From Alphaproteobacteria bacterium (GTDB lineage: Bacteria > Pseudomonadota > Alphaproteobacteria > Micropepsales > Micropepsaceae): a stretch of DNA of 37,818 nucleotides. The notes beneath the pieces are model-generated. The model saw only the letters and a program-made list of their open reading frames with translations. It did not search any database and was not told the DNA's origin. The position numbers were made by a program, and so were the translations under genes. The stretch lies in NCBI GenBank assembly GCA_019242395.1, contig JAFAVP010000246.1, positions 1 through 37,818 of the forward strand. Reading direction: 5' to 3'. This document shows, piece by piece, positions 17,153-25,043 of the stretch; within the stretch, counting starts at the first letter, position 1; each line of letters starts with the position of its first letter.

Positions 17153-17692
17153 GTGAGTCTCGATGGGGGGGTGGCTGCGCTCGAAGCGGGGCAGCCGGGC
17201 TTGCAGATTACCGGCCTGGTCAAGTGGTTCGACACCACCAAGGGCTACGGCTTCATCAAGCCTTCTAGCGGCGCTCCGGGCGATGTCCTTCTGCACCAGA
17301 CCTGCATCCGGCAGTCTGGGTTCAAGGCGGCATATGAAGGCGCCAAAGTCGTCTGCGAAGCCATTCAGGGGCCGAAAGGTCTTCAGGCCCGCCGCCTGCT
17401 GGCCCTCGACAATTCCACAGCTGTTTCGCCCGGTCTCGGCTTGAAGGGATCTCGTGCCGCCCCCGAGCCGCACGGGCCAGCCTTCGAGGCCACGGTCAAA
17501 TGGTTTAATCGCGGCAAGGGCTACGGATTCGTTTCGCGCGGCCCGAACACGCCGGATGTTTTCGTGCACATGGAAACCCTTCGCCGCAGCGGAATCCGGG
17601 AATTGCGTCAGGGCCAGCGCGTTCGCGTGCGGGCGGGCGATGGGCCCAAAGGGGAACTCGCGGCCGAGGTCACCATCCTCGGTGAAGGGTGA
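17153..17692 (+). CDS. Protein with two cold-shock domains
   Basis: A 179-residue nucleic-acid-binding protein made of two CspA-type OB folds. The first (about 18-82) carries RNP1 'KGYGFI' and RNP2 'VLLHQT'. The second (about 104-176) carries RNP1 'KGYGFV' and RNP2 'VFVHME', after the entry motif '[13 protein letters not shown]'. The first domain has a longer insertion ('PSSGAPGD') and is the more divergent. Tandem-CSD proteins of this size are typical of alphaproteobacteria and act as RNA chaperones or regulators. It starts at a GTG with GGGGG upstream; the nearby ATG at 17140 is out of frame. The DUF192 gene follows by 52 bp, a pairing common in this class. Confidence 0.93.
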   Translation: MSLDGGVAALEAGQPGLQITGLVKWFDTTKGYGFIKPSSGAPGDVLLHQTCIRQSGFKAAYEGAKVVCEAIQGPKGLQARRLLALDNSTAVSPGLGLKGSRAAPEPHGPAFEATVKWFNRGKGYGFVSRGPNTPDVFVHMETLRRSGIRELRQGQRVRVRAGDGPKGELAAEVTILGEG

Positions 17693-17744
17693 GAAGTCGG
17701 TTCGGGCTCTATCGATCCTGTCCCAGCGTTGCGGAGTAACCCGG

Positions 17745-18215
17745 ATGCGTCACTTCCTTTTTGCTCTGGCAGCGACGCTCGCCTGGCCTGCTGCGGCCTC
17801 AAATCCGCAACCCCTTTCGCTGCCGCACAGTCAGATTGTGATTGACACACCCAAAGGTCCCGTGCGGCTTGAGGTTGAGGTTGCGGCAGACAGCGCCTCT
17901 CGCATGCGCGGTCTTATGTATCGAACGCACCTCGCTGCGAATTCCGGCATGCTGTTCGATTTTCACCGCGACGACTTCTGCAACTTCTGGATGAAGAACA
18001 CGGTTCTGCCGCTCGACATGATATTCATTCGCGCGGATGGCACCATCTCCTCGATCGCGGCCAACACCACTCCGTATTCGGAAAAGACGATATCCTCGAC
18101 CGAGCCGGTTCGCGCTGTTCTGGAAATCAACGGCGGCCGCGCTGCCGCGCTTGGAATCAGGCCCGGCGAAAAGGTTCATAACCCCGCCTTCGCCGCTTCA
18201 GCGCCTGCGCGATAA
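17745..18215 (+). CDS. DUF192 family exported protein
   Basis: A 156-residue protein. The track start at 17454 lies inside the cold-shock gene; the ATG at 17745 gives a signal peptide ('MRHFLFALAATLAWPAAAS') and a standard length. The DUF192 core is clear: 'VEVAADSASRMRGLMYRTHLAANSGMLFDF', then 'CNFWMKNTVLPLDMIFIRADGTI' and 'AVLEINGGRAAALGIRPGEKV'. Structures of this family show a compact beta-barrel, but the biochemical role is not established. It is very likely co-transcribed with the double cold-shock gene upstream, and the ppdK gene follows 65 bp later on the same strand. Expected location is the periplasm or outside. Confidence 0.9.
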   Translation: MRHFLFALAATLAWPAAASNPQPLSLPHSQIVIDTPKGPVRLEVEVAADSASRMRGLMYRTHLAANSGMLFDFHRDDFCNFWMKNTVLPLDMIFIRADGTISSIAANTTPYSEKTISSTEPVRAVLEINGGRAAALGIRPGEKVHNPAFAASAPAR

Positions 18216-18280
18216 CCCGCTTGACCTTCCCGCACCCGCGCCGTCTATGACGGCCTTGAAGGTGCGAGTGGCGAGTTTGG

Positions 18281-20953
18281 ATGGCGTGGGTCTATTCGTT
18301 TGGAGGCGGCAAGGCCGAAGGCCAGGCTGGCCTGCGGGAGCTGCTCGGTGGCAAGGGAGCCAATCTTGCCGAGATGAGCAATCTGGGCCTGCCGGTGCCG
18401 CCTGGCTTCACCATCACAACCGAGGTTTGCACCCACTACTATACGCATGAGCGCACCTATCCGGATGACCTGAAAACAGTGGTCGATGCCGCGCTGGCGA
18501 GCGTGGGCGAACAAATGGGGGCGCGGTTCGGCGACGCGGCATCTCCGCTCCTTGTCTCGGTTCGCTCCGGCGCGAGAGTCTCCATGCCGGGCATGATGGA
18601 TACAGTTCTCAATCTCGGCCTCAATGCCCAGACGACAGAGGGGCTGGCGGCATTAACCTCGGACGCTCGCTTCGCCTACGACTCTTACCGCCGTTTTGTG
18701 CAGATGTACGCCAACGTGGTGCTGGGGCTCGACCACGCGCTGTTCGAGGAAATCCTGGAAGGGGAAAAGGAAAGAAACGGCGTGGAGTTGGATACCGAAC
18801 TTTCCGCCGATGACCTCAAAGGGATCGCGGCGCTTTTCCGGGAACGGGTGGAAACGGAAACGGGCCGGCCTTTCCCAGAAGATGTGCGTGAGCAATTGTG
18901 GGGTGCCATCGGCGCGGTGTTCCGCTCCTGGCAATCCCCGCGCGCGAAGACCTATCGCCGCTTGCACAACATCCCGGAAGAGTGGGGCACGGCCGTAAAC
19001 GTGCAGGCGATGGTCTTCGGGAATCGGGGTGAGACCAGCGCCACAGGCGTTGCTTTCACGCGCGATCCCTCGACTGGCGAAAAGCTCCTCTACGGGGAAT
19101 TCCTGATAAACGCCCAAGGGGAGGATGTTGTGGCGGGTATCCGCACGCCGCAGCCGGTGGCGAAGATTGTGCGCGAGCGCCAAAGGGGGCGGAAGCCTTC
19201 CATGGAAGAGGCGCTCCCCGCCGCGTACGCGGAGCTCGAGGGCATCTGCGCCAGGCTCGAGGCGCACTACCGTGACATGCAGGACGTCGAGTTCACGATC
19301 CAGGAAGGGCGCCTCTTCATGCTGCAGACCCGCTCCGGCAAACGGACGGCGGAAGCGGCGTTGAAGATTGCGGTCGACATGGTGGAAGAGGGGTTGATTG
19401 ACCGGAACACGGCCGTCCTTCGCATCGATCCCAATGCGCTGGACCAACTCCTGCACCCCACCCTCGATCCGTCCGCGCCCAAAGAACTGATTGCCACCGG
19501 CTTGCCTGCCTCGCCCGGTGCTGCGACCGGAGAAGTGGTGTTCAGCGCAGATGAGGCAGAGAAGCGTGCAGCGGACGGCCGCGCGGTTATCCTCGTACGC
19601 GCTGAAACAAGCCCCGAAGATATCCACGGCATGCATGCCGCAAAGGGGATATTGACGGCGCGCGGTGGCATGACGAGTCACGCGGCGGTGGTTGCGCGCG
19701 GCATGGGGCGTCCATGCGTATCGGGCGCTGGGGTTCTAAAGATCGATGCTGTGAACGGCAGCATGACCGCCGGCGCAGTGACGATCGGCCGGCGGGAGAT
19801 TATCACCATCGATGGGGCGACCGGTCAGGTATTCAGGGGCGCGGTGCCCATGCGGCAGCCTGAGCTCACGGGGGATTTCGGCACCTTGATGGGGTGGGCG
19901 GACTCTGTCCGGACGCTGAAAGTGCGGACGAATGCCGATACACCCGCCGATGCGGCGACGGCCCGGCGCTTCGGCGCGGAGGGCATCGGCCTTTGCCGCA
20001 CGGAGCACATGTTCTTCGAAGCCGGCCGCATCGTAGCTGTTCGCCAGATGATCCTGGCCGATGATGAGCAGGAGCGGAAAGCGGCTCTTTCTAAACTTCT
20101 GCCCATGCAGCGGGACGACTTCGCCGGGATATTTCGCGCAATGGACGGATTGGCCGTTACCATCCGCCTGCTCGACCCCCCGTTGCATGAGTTTTTGCCT
20201 CAAAAGGAAGAGGAAATCGCGGAAGTGGCGCGGGCAGCAGGCTCTACGCCAGCCAAGCTGCGCGCGCGCGCCATCGCGCTGCATGAGAGCAATCCGATGC
20301 TGGGGCATCGCGGTTGCCGCCTGGGCGTTACTTATCCCGAGATCTACGAGATGCAGGCGCGTGCGATCTTCGAGGCTGCGCTCGAAGTTGAGCAGTCCGG
20401 ATATGCGCCTGTTCGCCTCGAAATCATGATACCGCTGGTGGCCTTCAAGAGCGAGCTGGAGTTCCTGAAAGGCCGCATCGAAAGCGTTGCTCGCACGATC
20501 CAGCGGGAGCGGGGGCGCTGCCCCGCCTATTTGATCGGCACCATGATCGAGCTTCCTCGCGCGGCCCTGCGCGCGCAGGAGATCGCGGCGGCCGCCGAGT
20601 TCTTCTCATTCGGCACGAACGATCTAACCCAGACCACCTTGGGTTTAAGCCGTGACGACGCCGGCACGTTCCTCACCGAGTACCTCTCCAAAACTCTGAT
20701 TGCGCGCGACCCGTTCGTATCGATCGATCAGGACGGCGTGGGGGAGCTGGTGAAAATCGCCGCCGAGCGGGGCAGAGCGGTGCGTCCAAAACTCAAGCTT
20801 GGCATCTGCGGCGAACACGGCGGAGACCCGGATTCGATTTGCTTCTGCCATGAAGCGGGGTTGGATTACGTCTCCTGTTCCCCTTTCCGTGTGCCCGTCG
20901 CACGGCTTGCGGCCGCTCAGGCAGCGCTCCGATATCCGCGGCAGCAGGCCTGA
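18281..20953 (+). CDS. ppdK: Pyruvate, phosphate dikinase
   Basis: An 890-residue enzyme converting pyruvate, ATP and phosphate to phosphoenolpyruvate, AMP and pyrophosphate, reversibly (EC 2.7.9.1). The N-terminal ATP-grasp part opens 'YSFGGGKAEG' and 'LLGGKGANLAEMSNLGLPVPPGFTI', and contains 'VSVRSGARVSMPGMMDTVLNLGLN'. The swivelling phosphohistidine domain has catalytic H467 in 'GGMTSHAAVVARGMGRPCVSG'. The C-terminal PEP/pyruvate barrel includes 'FSFGTNDLTQTTLGLSRDDAG' and the catalytic cysteine in 'GICGEHGGDP'. Its length matches the bacterial family. With the class II fructose bisphosphatase at 27222 it supports gluconeogenic flux. The start ATG has only a modest ribosome site (GGCGAG). 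Confidence 0.96.
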   Translation: MAWVYSFGGGKAEGQAGLRELLGGKGANLAEMSNLGLPVPPGFTITTEVCTHYYTHERTYPDDLKTVVDAALASVGEQMGARFGDAASPLLVSVRSGARVSMPGMMDTVLNLGLNAQTTEGLAALTSDARFAYDSYRRFVQMYANVVLGLDHALFEEILEGEKERNGVELDTELSADDLKGIAALFRERVETETGRPFPEDVREQLWGAIGAVFRSWQSPRAKTYRRLHNIPEEWGTAVNVQAMVFGNRGETSATGVAFTRDPSTGEKLLYGEFLINAQGEDVVAGIRTPQPVAKIVRERQRGRKPSMEEALPAAYAELEGICARLEAHYRDMQDVEFTIQEGRLFMLQTRSGKRTAEAALKIAVDMVEEGLIDRNTAVLRIDPNALDQLLHPTLDPSAPKELIATGLPASPGAATGEVVFSADEAEKRAADGRAVILVRAETSPEDIHGMHAAKGILTARGGMTSHAAVVARGMGRPCVSGAGVLKIDAVNGSMTAGAVTIGRREIITIDGATGQVFRGAVPMRQPELTGDFGTLMGWADSVRTLKVRTNADTPADAATARRFGAEGIGLCRTEHMFFEAGRIVAVRQMILADDEQERKAALSKLLPMQRDDFAGIFRAMDGLAVTIRLLDPPLHEFLPQKEEEIAEVARAAGSTPAKLRARAIALHESNPMLGHRGCRLGVTYPEIYEMQARAIFEAALEVEQSGYAPVRLEIMIPLVAFKSELEFLKGRIESVARTIQRERGRCPAYLIGTMIELPRAALRAQEIAAAAEFFSFGTNDLTQTTLGLSRDDAGTFLTEYLSKTLIARDPFVSIDQDGVGELVKIAAERGRAVRPKLKLGICGEHGGDPDSICFCHEAGLDYVSCSPFRVPVARLAAAQAALRYPRQQA

Positions 20954-21030
20954 ACACTATGGATCCGGTCAGGGATACGAAGAAGAGACCGCCGGCGGCG
21001 CAGTTCGCGTCACCGGCGATCTTCCTCACA

Positions 21031-21049
21031 CCGGCCTGGTGAGGGCCGG
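21031..21049 (-). terminator. Hairpin downstream of secreted-protein gene (copy 1)
   Basis: CCGGCC-TGGTGAG-GGCCGG is a perfect 6-bp stem with a 7-nt loop, 9 bp past the stop of the gene at 21059-21586. Copy 2 of the module has the same hairpin at 24177-24195 with one compensatory pair change and an identical loop. No T-run follows on the minus strand, so it is not a standard intrinsic terminator. It may be a 3'-end stabiliser or a protein-binding site. The typing as terminator is tentative. Confidence 0.5.
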
Positions 21050-21058
21050 GCGATACGC

Positions 21059-21586
21059 TTAGTTCCCAGTAAAGCGTTCCGCGGATATGTCTCCGGTGAT
21101 CTCAGTCACCAAATTGCCGTTGACGTCGTAGAACTTCTGGTCGAACGGGCCCGTGTAGCTCATGCCATCGCGGCTCAACTTCAGACTTTGCTCAAGCGTG
21201 AAGTAGCCAGTTGGGTTGCTGTTGGTGTCGAACGTCCAGCCGAAATGATGTTCCTGCACCTTGCGGCCCTGGCTCTCCCAGATTCCCTGGCAGATATTGC
21301 CGGTCGTGGGGGGGAAATCGACATTGTCGAATTCCGTCCCATCGCTGTGCCAGGTGGTGATGCTGTGGGCGACAACGTTGCCGCCGACGATAAGTGAGGT
21401 CTTCCACATCCCCACGATGGAGGCGTCGCCTTGGGGCGCTACCTCCATGCGGGATAATCTGGGCTCCGGGAATTTGCTGAGTGGGTCAGACTTGCCCCCC
21501 ACAGGTGCGCCACACGAGGCGTAGGCCGAGAAGGTGCCCGCCATCCAGGCGATGGCTGAGGCAGAAATGAGAATAGATCGGTACAT
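21059..21586 (-). CDS. Secreted protein of unknown function (module copy 1)
   Basis: A 175-residue exported protein. The start is the ATG at 21586 with GGAGG eight nt upstream; the longer track start adds unrelated residues. The signal peptide is 'MYRSILISASAIAWMAGTFSAYA', and the mature protein begins 'SCGAPVGGK'. The core 'TTWHSDGTEFDNVD', 'GNICQGIWES.GRKVQEHHFGWTFD' and 'GYFTLEQSLKLSRDGMSYTGPFDQKFYD' alternates aromatic and charged residues as in a small beta-barrel, and ends 'AERFTGN'. A lipocalin-like fold is conceivable but not established; I do not recognise the family. It is transcribed divergently from the membrane regulator at 21893 and is the natural candidate for its target. The paralog is at 24210-24737. 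Confidence 0.82.
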   Translation of the reverse strand: MYRSILISASAIAWMAGTFSAYASCGAPVGGKSDPLSKFPEPRLSRMEVAPQGDASIVGMWKTSLIVGGNVVAHSITTWHSDGTEFDNVDFPPTTGNICQGIWESQGRKVQEHHFGWTFDTNSNPTGYFTLEQSLKLSRDGMSYTGPFDQKFYDVNGNLVTEITGDISAERFTGN

Positions 21587-21679
21587 CACCAAGTCCTCCA
21601 TCATGTTGAGACGCCGCCAACCGGCGCCTTCATCGAAGGGCATGTGCCCACGACATGCGGGAGGCAAAGCGTTGCCGTT

Positions 21680-21700
21680 GGCGTTTCCGAGCGGAGCGCC
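21680..21700. promoter_or_regulatory. Conserved inverted repeat, candidate operator (copy 1)
   Basis: GGCGTTTC-CGAGC-GGAGCGCC forms an 8-bp inverted repeat with two G:T pairs, followed by TTGGCTTAA. The equivalent element at 24829-24849 sits at the same distance from both flanking genes (within 2 bp) and keeps the arms while the loop changes. It is a candidate binding site for the adjacent regulator, or a structured leader. Confidence 0.5.
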
Positions 21701-21764
21701 TTGGCTTAAGATGGCCGTCGTCAGCGGTTAAAGGGGCTGATCTCGCGGATGTTCAGGCCTTTAG

Positions 21765-21814
21765 CTTTGCTCCTGTTGCCGTTCCGGCACCCGCCAGTTC
21801 GTGCCGCGATTGGA
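21765..21814. promoter_or_regulatory. Highly conserved noncoding block (copy 1)
   Basis: About 50 bp starting CTTTGCTCCTGTT and including the small palindrome TGCCG-TTC-CGGCA. It matches 24915-24965 with four substitutions and one single-base gap by hand alignment. It is therefore more conserved than the coding sequences around it. Likely a regulator-binding or promoter element shared by the two modules. Confidence 0.6.
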
Positions 21815-21892
21815 GCCGCCGGGCAGCGCGTTCGAAAGGACGGACAGCTGATGAATCGCCGATGATTTGCCGAGAAACCGGATGATTTCGCG

Positions 21893-24052
21893 GTGAACCA
21901 GCGGCCCACACTGTTGAAACCACTCGGCCCAGCAAGCCTCGCCGAACAGGATGATTTTCATCTCGGCGATATTCTCGTTCAACCATCGCTGCGGGAAATC
22001 CGAGCCGGTGAAACGCGCGAGATCCTGGAGCCCCGCGTGATGCAGGTGCTAGTGGCGCTGGCGCGCGCCAATGGTGCCGTGCTCTCGCGCGATGAGCTGA
22101 TCCGCCAATGCTGGGGCGGGCGCATTGTCGGCGACGATGCGATCAACCGCTGCGTCTCGAAAGTGCGGCAGCTGGCTGACCTGGGCGGGAAGGCCTTCGA
22201 GATCGAAACGATTCCCCGCGTTGGCTATCGGTTACGCAGAACGGGTACCTGTGCCACGCTGCCAGAAACGAGGCAAAACGTTCGGCAGGAGCAGGTCGCA
22301 ACCATAGCCGAGGCCGCAACTCCGGCATCGCAAGCGCGGGTTACGAATCGCCGCAGACTGATCCTCATCGCCCTCGCTGGAATACTAGTCATTCCCGGGA
22401 TCGTTGCCGCCATTTCCTATTTCCTGCCTCTAAGGCCGAAGGAATGGACGATTGTCGAATCTCACATGCCGTTCATCGCCACGCCTTTGGTGGAGAGGGC
22501 GCCCGATTTCTCGCCGAACGGTTGGATGATCGCTTATTCCGCCGGACCGGACTATCTTCACCGCAGCATCTATGTACGCTTGATAAGCGGCGGCGAGCCG
22601 CTTCGTCTGGTTGGCCCTCCATTGAGCAGCTATTCGCCGGTGTGGTCCCCAGACGGCAGCCAGATCGCTTTCCATATCTTCACTCCCCGCGAGCCATGCA
22701 AAATCATGCTCGTTGCGGCCCTGGGTGGACAGCCGCGCGAGATCGGCCGCTGCAGAACGGCAACATTTTCCACCTTGGCTTGGGATCGGCCCGGAGGGGG
22801 CATGCTCTTCACCGACTCACCGAACAATCACACTCCTGTCGCAATCTATCGTCTTGATCTCAGTGGCGGCCCCCTGCGACAGCTGACACATCCGCAGGGT
22901 GGACCGGCCGGGCGCGACGGCAGCGGCACCATTTCGCCGGACGGCAAGACCCTGGCGTTCCTGCGGCAGATTGGTGCGGCCCGAAACCAGATCATCCTTC
23001 AAGACCTGGCGACCGGAGCAGAACGCGTGCTGCTTTCGACTAAGGACGATGATGACCCATTGGCGTGGTCAAACGATTCCTCGGCGTTATTCGTGGGCCG
23101 GAACATTCCCTGGGATTCCTCGCTGTGGGCTTACCCGGTGGATGGTAGCGCAGCGCAGCGCATCACCAATCTGGCGGAGAACATCGGGTGGGTGTCGTCA
23201 GGGCCGAACGGCTTGGTGGCGATGGATCTGGAGCGAAGCGAATATGACATCGCGATCGCCTCTCCTTTGCCTGGACAGCCGGGCAAGAGTCTCGATGCCG
23301 ACGGATGGAGCCCCTATTCCCTTGCCTATTCGCGTGACGGAGTTTTGGCGGCGACCGCGCGGCGTTCCGGCGTGACCAGCTTGCTGCTTAGCGGAAGCGA
23401 TGGCGCGCTCCACGAACTGCTTCAACTTAAGAATGATACAGCCGGCTTCGTGACCTGGTCGCCTGACGGCTCGCGGCTTGCGTTCGCAGAGCCCGCCAAT
23501 GCCAGTTTCACAATCATGGTTGTGAATCGCCGCGGTGAAATTGTGAAGCGAGTACCCTATCGCGCACAGGAGATGGGGGGGCTCGCTTGGAGCGAGGATG
23601 GCCAGAACTTGCTCGTCACCAGCGAAGACGCCCGTGGTTGGCGCACATGGCAGGTCGCTTTAGCTCGCAATGGCACCCCGCAGGCTGTTATGCCGTACGG
23701 TTGGAGGTCCGTCGTAGCGCGCGGCCGCATGATGTTCGGTGTCAAAAGTGGCACGAAAGGCATATGGCGGCTGGACGGCACACCCCGAAAGATCACCAGC
23801 GAGCCCGATGACAATTCGGGTTTCTGGGAGATATCTGGCGACCGGATCATCTATGGGGATTTCAGCAATCCGGATGTACCCGTGGCGATGGCCGTGCCTG
23901 TTACTGGTGGAACCCCCAAGCCGATCGGATATCTCGCTGGACCAATTTTGGGCAGCAAGATCGCATTCAATCCGAAAACCGGGCTCGTGGCCTATTTGCG
24001 GGTAACCCGGCAGGACACAGACATTGGTTGGCTGCGCGTTGCCCGAAAGTAG
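21893..24052 (+). CDS. Membrane-anchored winged-helix regulator with TolB/PD40-like propeller (copy 1)
   Basis: A 719-residue CadC/ToxR-type one-component protein. Residues about 20-115 are an OmpR-like winged helix ('LEPRVMQVLVALARANGAVLSRDELIRQCWGGRIVGDDAINRCVSKVRQL', ending 'IETIPRVGYRLRR'). There is no receiver domain. One membrane helix (about 155-178) separates it from a periplasmic region of about 540 residues rich in propeller strands: 'PVWSPDGSQIAFHIF', 'TISPDGKTLAFLR', 'VTWSPDGSRLAFAEP'. The start is a GTG at 21893; the paralog's ATG aligns exactly (both have 14 residues before 'SLAE'), supporting it. It would sense a periplasmic ligand and act on DNA from the membrane. The obvious target is the divergent secreted-protein gene 306 bp away. 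Ligand unknown. Confidence 0.88.
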   Translation: MNQRPTLLKPLGPASLAEQDDFHLGDILVQPSLREIRAGETREILEPRVMQVLVALARANGAVLSRDELIRQCWGGRIVGDDAINRCVSKVRQLADLGGKAFEIETIPRVGYRLRRTGTCATLPETRQNVRQEQVATIAEAATPASQARVTNRRRLILIALAGILVIPGIVAAISYFLPLRPKEWTIVESHMPFIATPLVERAPDFSPNGWMIAYSAGPDYLHRSIYVRLISGGEPLRLVGPPLSSYSPVWSPDGSQIAFHIFTPREPCKIMLVAALGGQPREIGRCRTATFSTLAWDRPGGGMLFTDSPNNHTPVAIYRLDLSGGPLRQLTHPQGGPAGRDGSGTISPDGKTLAFLRQIGAARNQIILQDLATGAERVLLSTKDDDDPLAWSNDSSALFVGRNIPWDSSLWAYPVDGSAAQRITNLAENIGWVSSGPNGLVAMDLERSEYDIAIASPLPGQPGKSLDADGWSPYSLAYSRDGVLAATARRSGVTSLLLSGSDGALHELLQLKNDTAGFVTWSPDGSRLAFAEPANASFTIMVVNRRGEIVKRVPYRAQEMGGLAWSEDGQNLLVTSEDARGWRTWQVALARNGTPQAVMPYGWRSVVARGRMMFGVKSGTKGIWRLDGTPRKITSEPDDNSGFWEISGDRIIYGDFSNPDVPVAMAVPVTGGTPKPIGYLAGPILGSKIAFNPKTGLVAYLRVTRQDTDIGWLRVARK

Positions 24053-24176
24053 AATCCAGCCAAAGTCGGACGGCGCCTCCTACCCTGGCCAGACTAGTTC
24101 AGTAGCATGTGTTGCGTGATTACGTGGGCGAAAGGGCGCCGGCGCCGCTCGGGGCAGCGCCAGCGTCCTCCTTCTG

Positions 24177-24195
24177 CCAGCCTGGTGAGGGCTGG
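24177..24195 (-). terminator. Hairpin downstream of secreted-protein gene (copy 2)
   Basis: CCAGCC-TGGTGAG-GGCTGG is a perfect 6-bp stem with the same 7-nt loop as 21031-21049. Relative to copy 1, G:C in the stem is replaced by A:T on both sides, a compensatory change that keeps pairing. It lies 14 bp past the stop of the gene at 24210-24737. No T-run follows, so the terminator typing is tentative. The rest of the 157-bp convergent gap to the left includes a GC-rich palindrome (GGCGCCGGCGCC). Confidence 0.5.
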
Positions 24196-24209
24196 ACGAG
24201 GCTGTATGG

Positions 24210-24737
24210 CTAATTGCCGGTGAAGCGTTCCGCTTGCATCTCGCCGTTGTATTCGGTCAGCAGGTTGCCGTCATTGTCATAGTATTTCTGGTCAAAGGGG
24301 CCGCTGTAGCTCATCCCGTCGCTGCTCAGCTTCACGTTCTGCTCCAGCGTGAAGTAGCCGGTCGGGTTGCCACTGGTATCGAAGGTCCAGCCGAAATGAT
24401 GTTCCGTCACCTTGCGGCCTTTGCTTTCCCAGACGCCCTGGCAGATGTTGCCTACCATCGGCGACAGGTCGACAGTGTCGAATTCGGTGCCATCGCTGTG
24501 CCAGGTCGCGATGCTGGTCACGACAACATTGCCGCCGATGAGCCAATTGTTCTTCCACATTCCCACAATGGAAGCGTAGCCCTGCGGAGCTGCTTGCGAG
24601 GGTGATAGCTTCAGGTGCGGCATCTTATTGAGTACACCCGCCTTGCCTCCCAAAGGTGCGCCACACGACGCCTGGGCCGAAACGCTGCCCGCCACCAATG
24701 CAATGGCCGCGGCAGAAAGAATGATAGAACCGTACAT
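24210..24737 (-). CDS. Secreted protein of unknown function (module copy 2)
   Basis: A 175-residue exported protein, the same length as its paralog at 21059-21586 and about 70% identical to it over the mature region by hand count. The ATG at 24737 has AAGGAG upstream. The signal peptide 'MYGSIILSAAAIALVAGSVSAQA' precedes 'SCGAPLGGKAGVLNKMP'. The best-conserved segments are 'TWHSDGTEFDTVD', 'GNICQGVWESKGRKVTEHHFGWTFDT', 'NPTGYFTLEQ' and 'AERFTGN'. The most variable part is the 20 or so residues after the first cysteine. It is divergent from the regulator at 25044. Family and function not recognised; a small beta-barrel is a guess from the strand pattern. Confidence 0.82.
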   Translation of the reverse strand: MYGSIILSAAAIALVAGSVSAQASCGAPLGGKAGVLNKMPHLKLSPSQAAPQGYASIVGMWKNNWLIGGNVVVTSIATWHSDGTEFDTVDLSPMVGNICQGVWESKGRKVTEHHFGWTFDTSGNPTGYFTLEQNVKLSSDGMSYSGPFDQKYYDNDGNLLTEYNGEMQAERFTGN

Positions 24738-24828
24738 CACCAATGCTCCTTTGCTTGAGGCGCCGCCCACCGGCGCCTTCCATGCGAGCCGCGCGAGCCG
24801 GTGGCATTCAGCCAAAGAGCTCCCCTTT

Positions 24829-24849
24829 GGCGTTCCCGTAAGGGACGCC
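24829..24849. promoter_or_regulatory. Conserved inverted repeat, candidate operator (copy 2)
   Basis: GGCGTTCC-CGTAA-GGGACGCC is an 8-bp inverted repeat with one G:T pair, followed by TTGGCATAA. Position and arms match 21680-21700 while the loop differs. Candidate site for the winged-helix regulator. Confidence 0.5.
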
Positions 24850-24914
24850 TTGGCATAATGTCAGCCGTTCTATCCGGCCGAAGGGGTATATGCCGGGGAT
24901 GTCTGCGTCGCTCT

Positions 24915-24965
24915 CTTTGCTCCTGTTTGCCGTTCCGGCACGCGCCAGTTCGTGGCGCAATTGCA
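24915..24965. promoter_or_regulatory. Highly conserved noncoding block (copy 2)
   Basis: Partner of 21765-21814: begins CTTTGCTCCTGTTTGCCG, contains TGCCG-TTC-CGGCA, and differs at four positions plus one inserted T. Conservation between duplicated modules whose proteins have diverged indicates selection on DNA or RNA rather than on protein. Confidence 0.6.
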
Positions 24966-25043
24966 GAGCATTGCGGCGGCATTCGAAAGGACCTGAGCCT
25001 GACGGCACGCTTGCGGTTCGTCGACGAAGCCGGTGAATCGCCG

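Larger units (their letters stand above)
21587..21892. promoter_or_regulatory. 306-bp divergent control region, module copy 1
   Basis: The region between the secreted-protein gene and the winged-helix regulator holds several blocks shared with the equivalent region at 24738-25043. One is a GC-rich leader block next to the secreted gene ('GCCGCCAACCGGCGCCTTC'). Others are an inverted repeat at 21680-21700, the conserved block at 21765-21814 and the short block TTCGAAAGGAC. No standard sigma-70 promoter could be called with confidence. There is no plausible gene inside. Confidence 0.65.
24738..25043. promoter_or_regulatory. 306-bp divergent control region, module copy 2
   Basis: Exactly the same length as the control region of copy 1. 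It carries the matching leader block 'GCCGCCCACCGGCGCCTTC', an extra 7-bp inverted repeat GCCAAAG-N7-CTTTGGC at 24811-24831, the inverted repeat at 24829-24849, the conserved block at 24915-24965 and TTCGAAAGGAC. CATAAT at 24854-24859 could be a -10 element, but no matching -35 was found. There is no plausible gene inside; the track ORF start at 24801 runs through it. Confidence 0.65.

Noticed and set aside
18653-19681. 342-residue minus-strand ORF
   Set aside because: Antisense shadow of ppdK, composition and motifs not protein-like.
21753-21986. Minus-strand frame sharing 'TNWRVPERQ' with a frame in the second module (near 24930-24960)
   Set aside because: The match follows from the conserved noncoding block. 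Frames lack a common start or stop, and the substitutions show no coding pattern.
24130-24165. GC-rich palindrome GGCGCCGGCGCC as a terminator for the regulator gene
   Set aside because: No T-run and several alternative pairings; the duplicate module has no counterpart.
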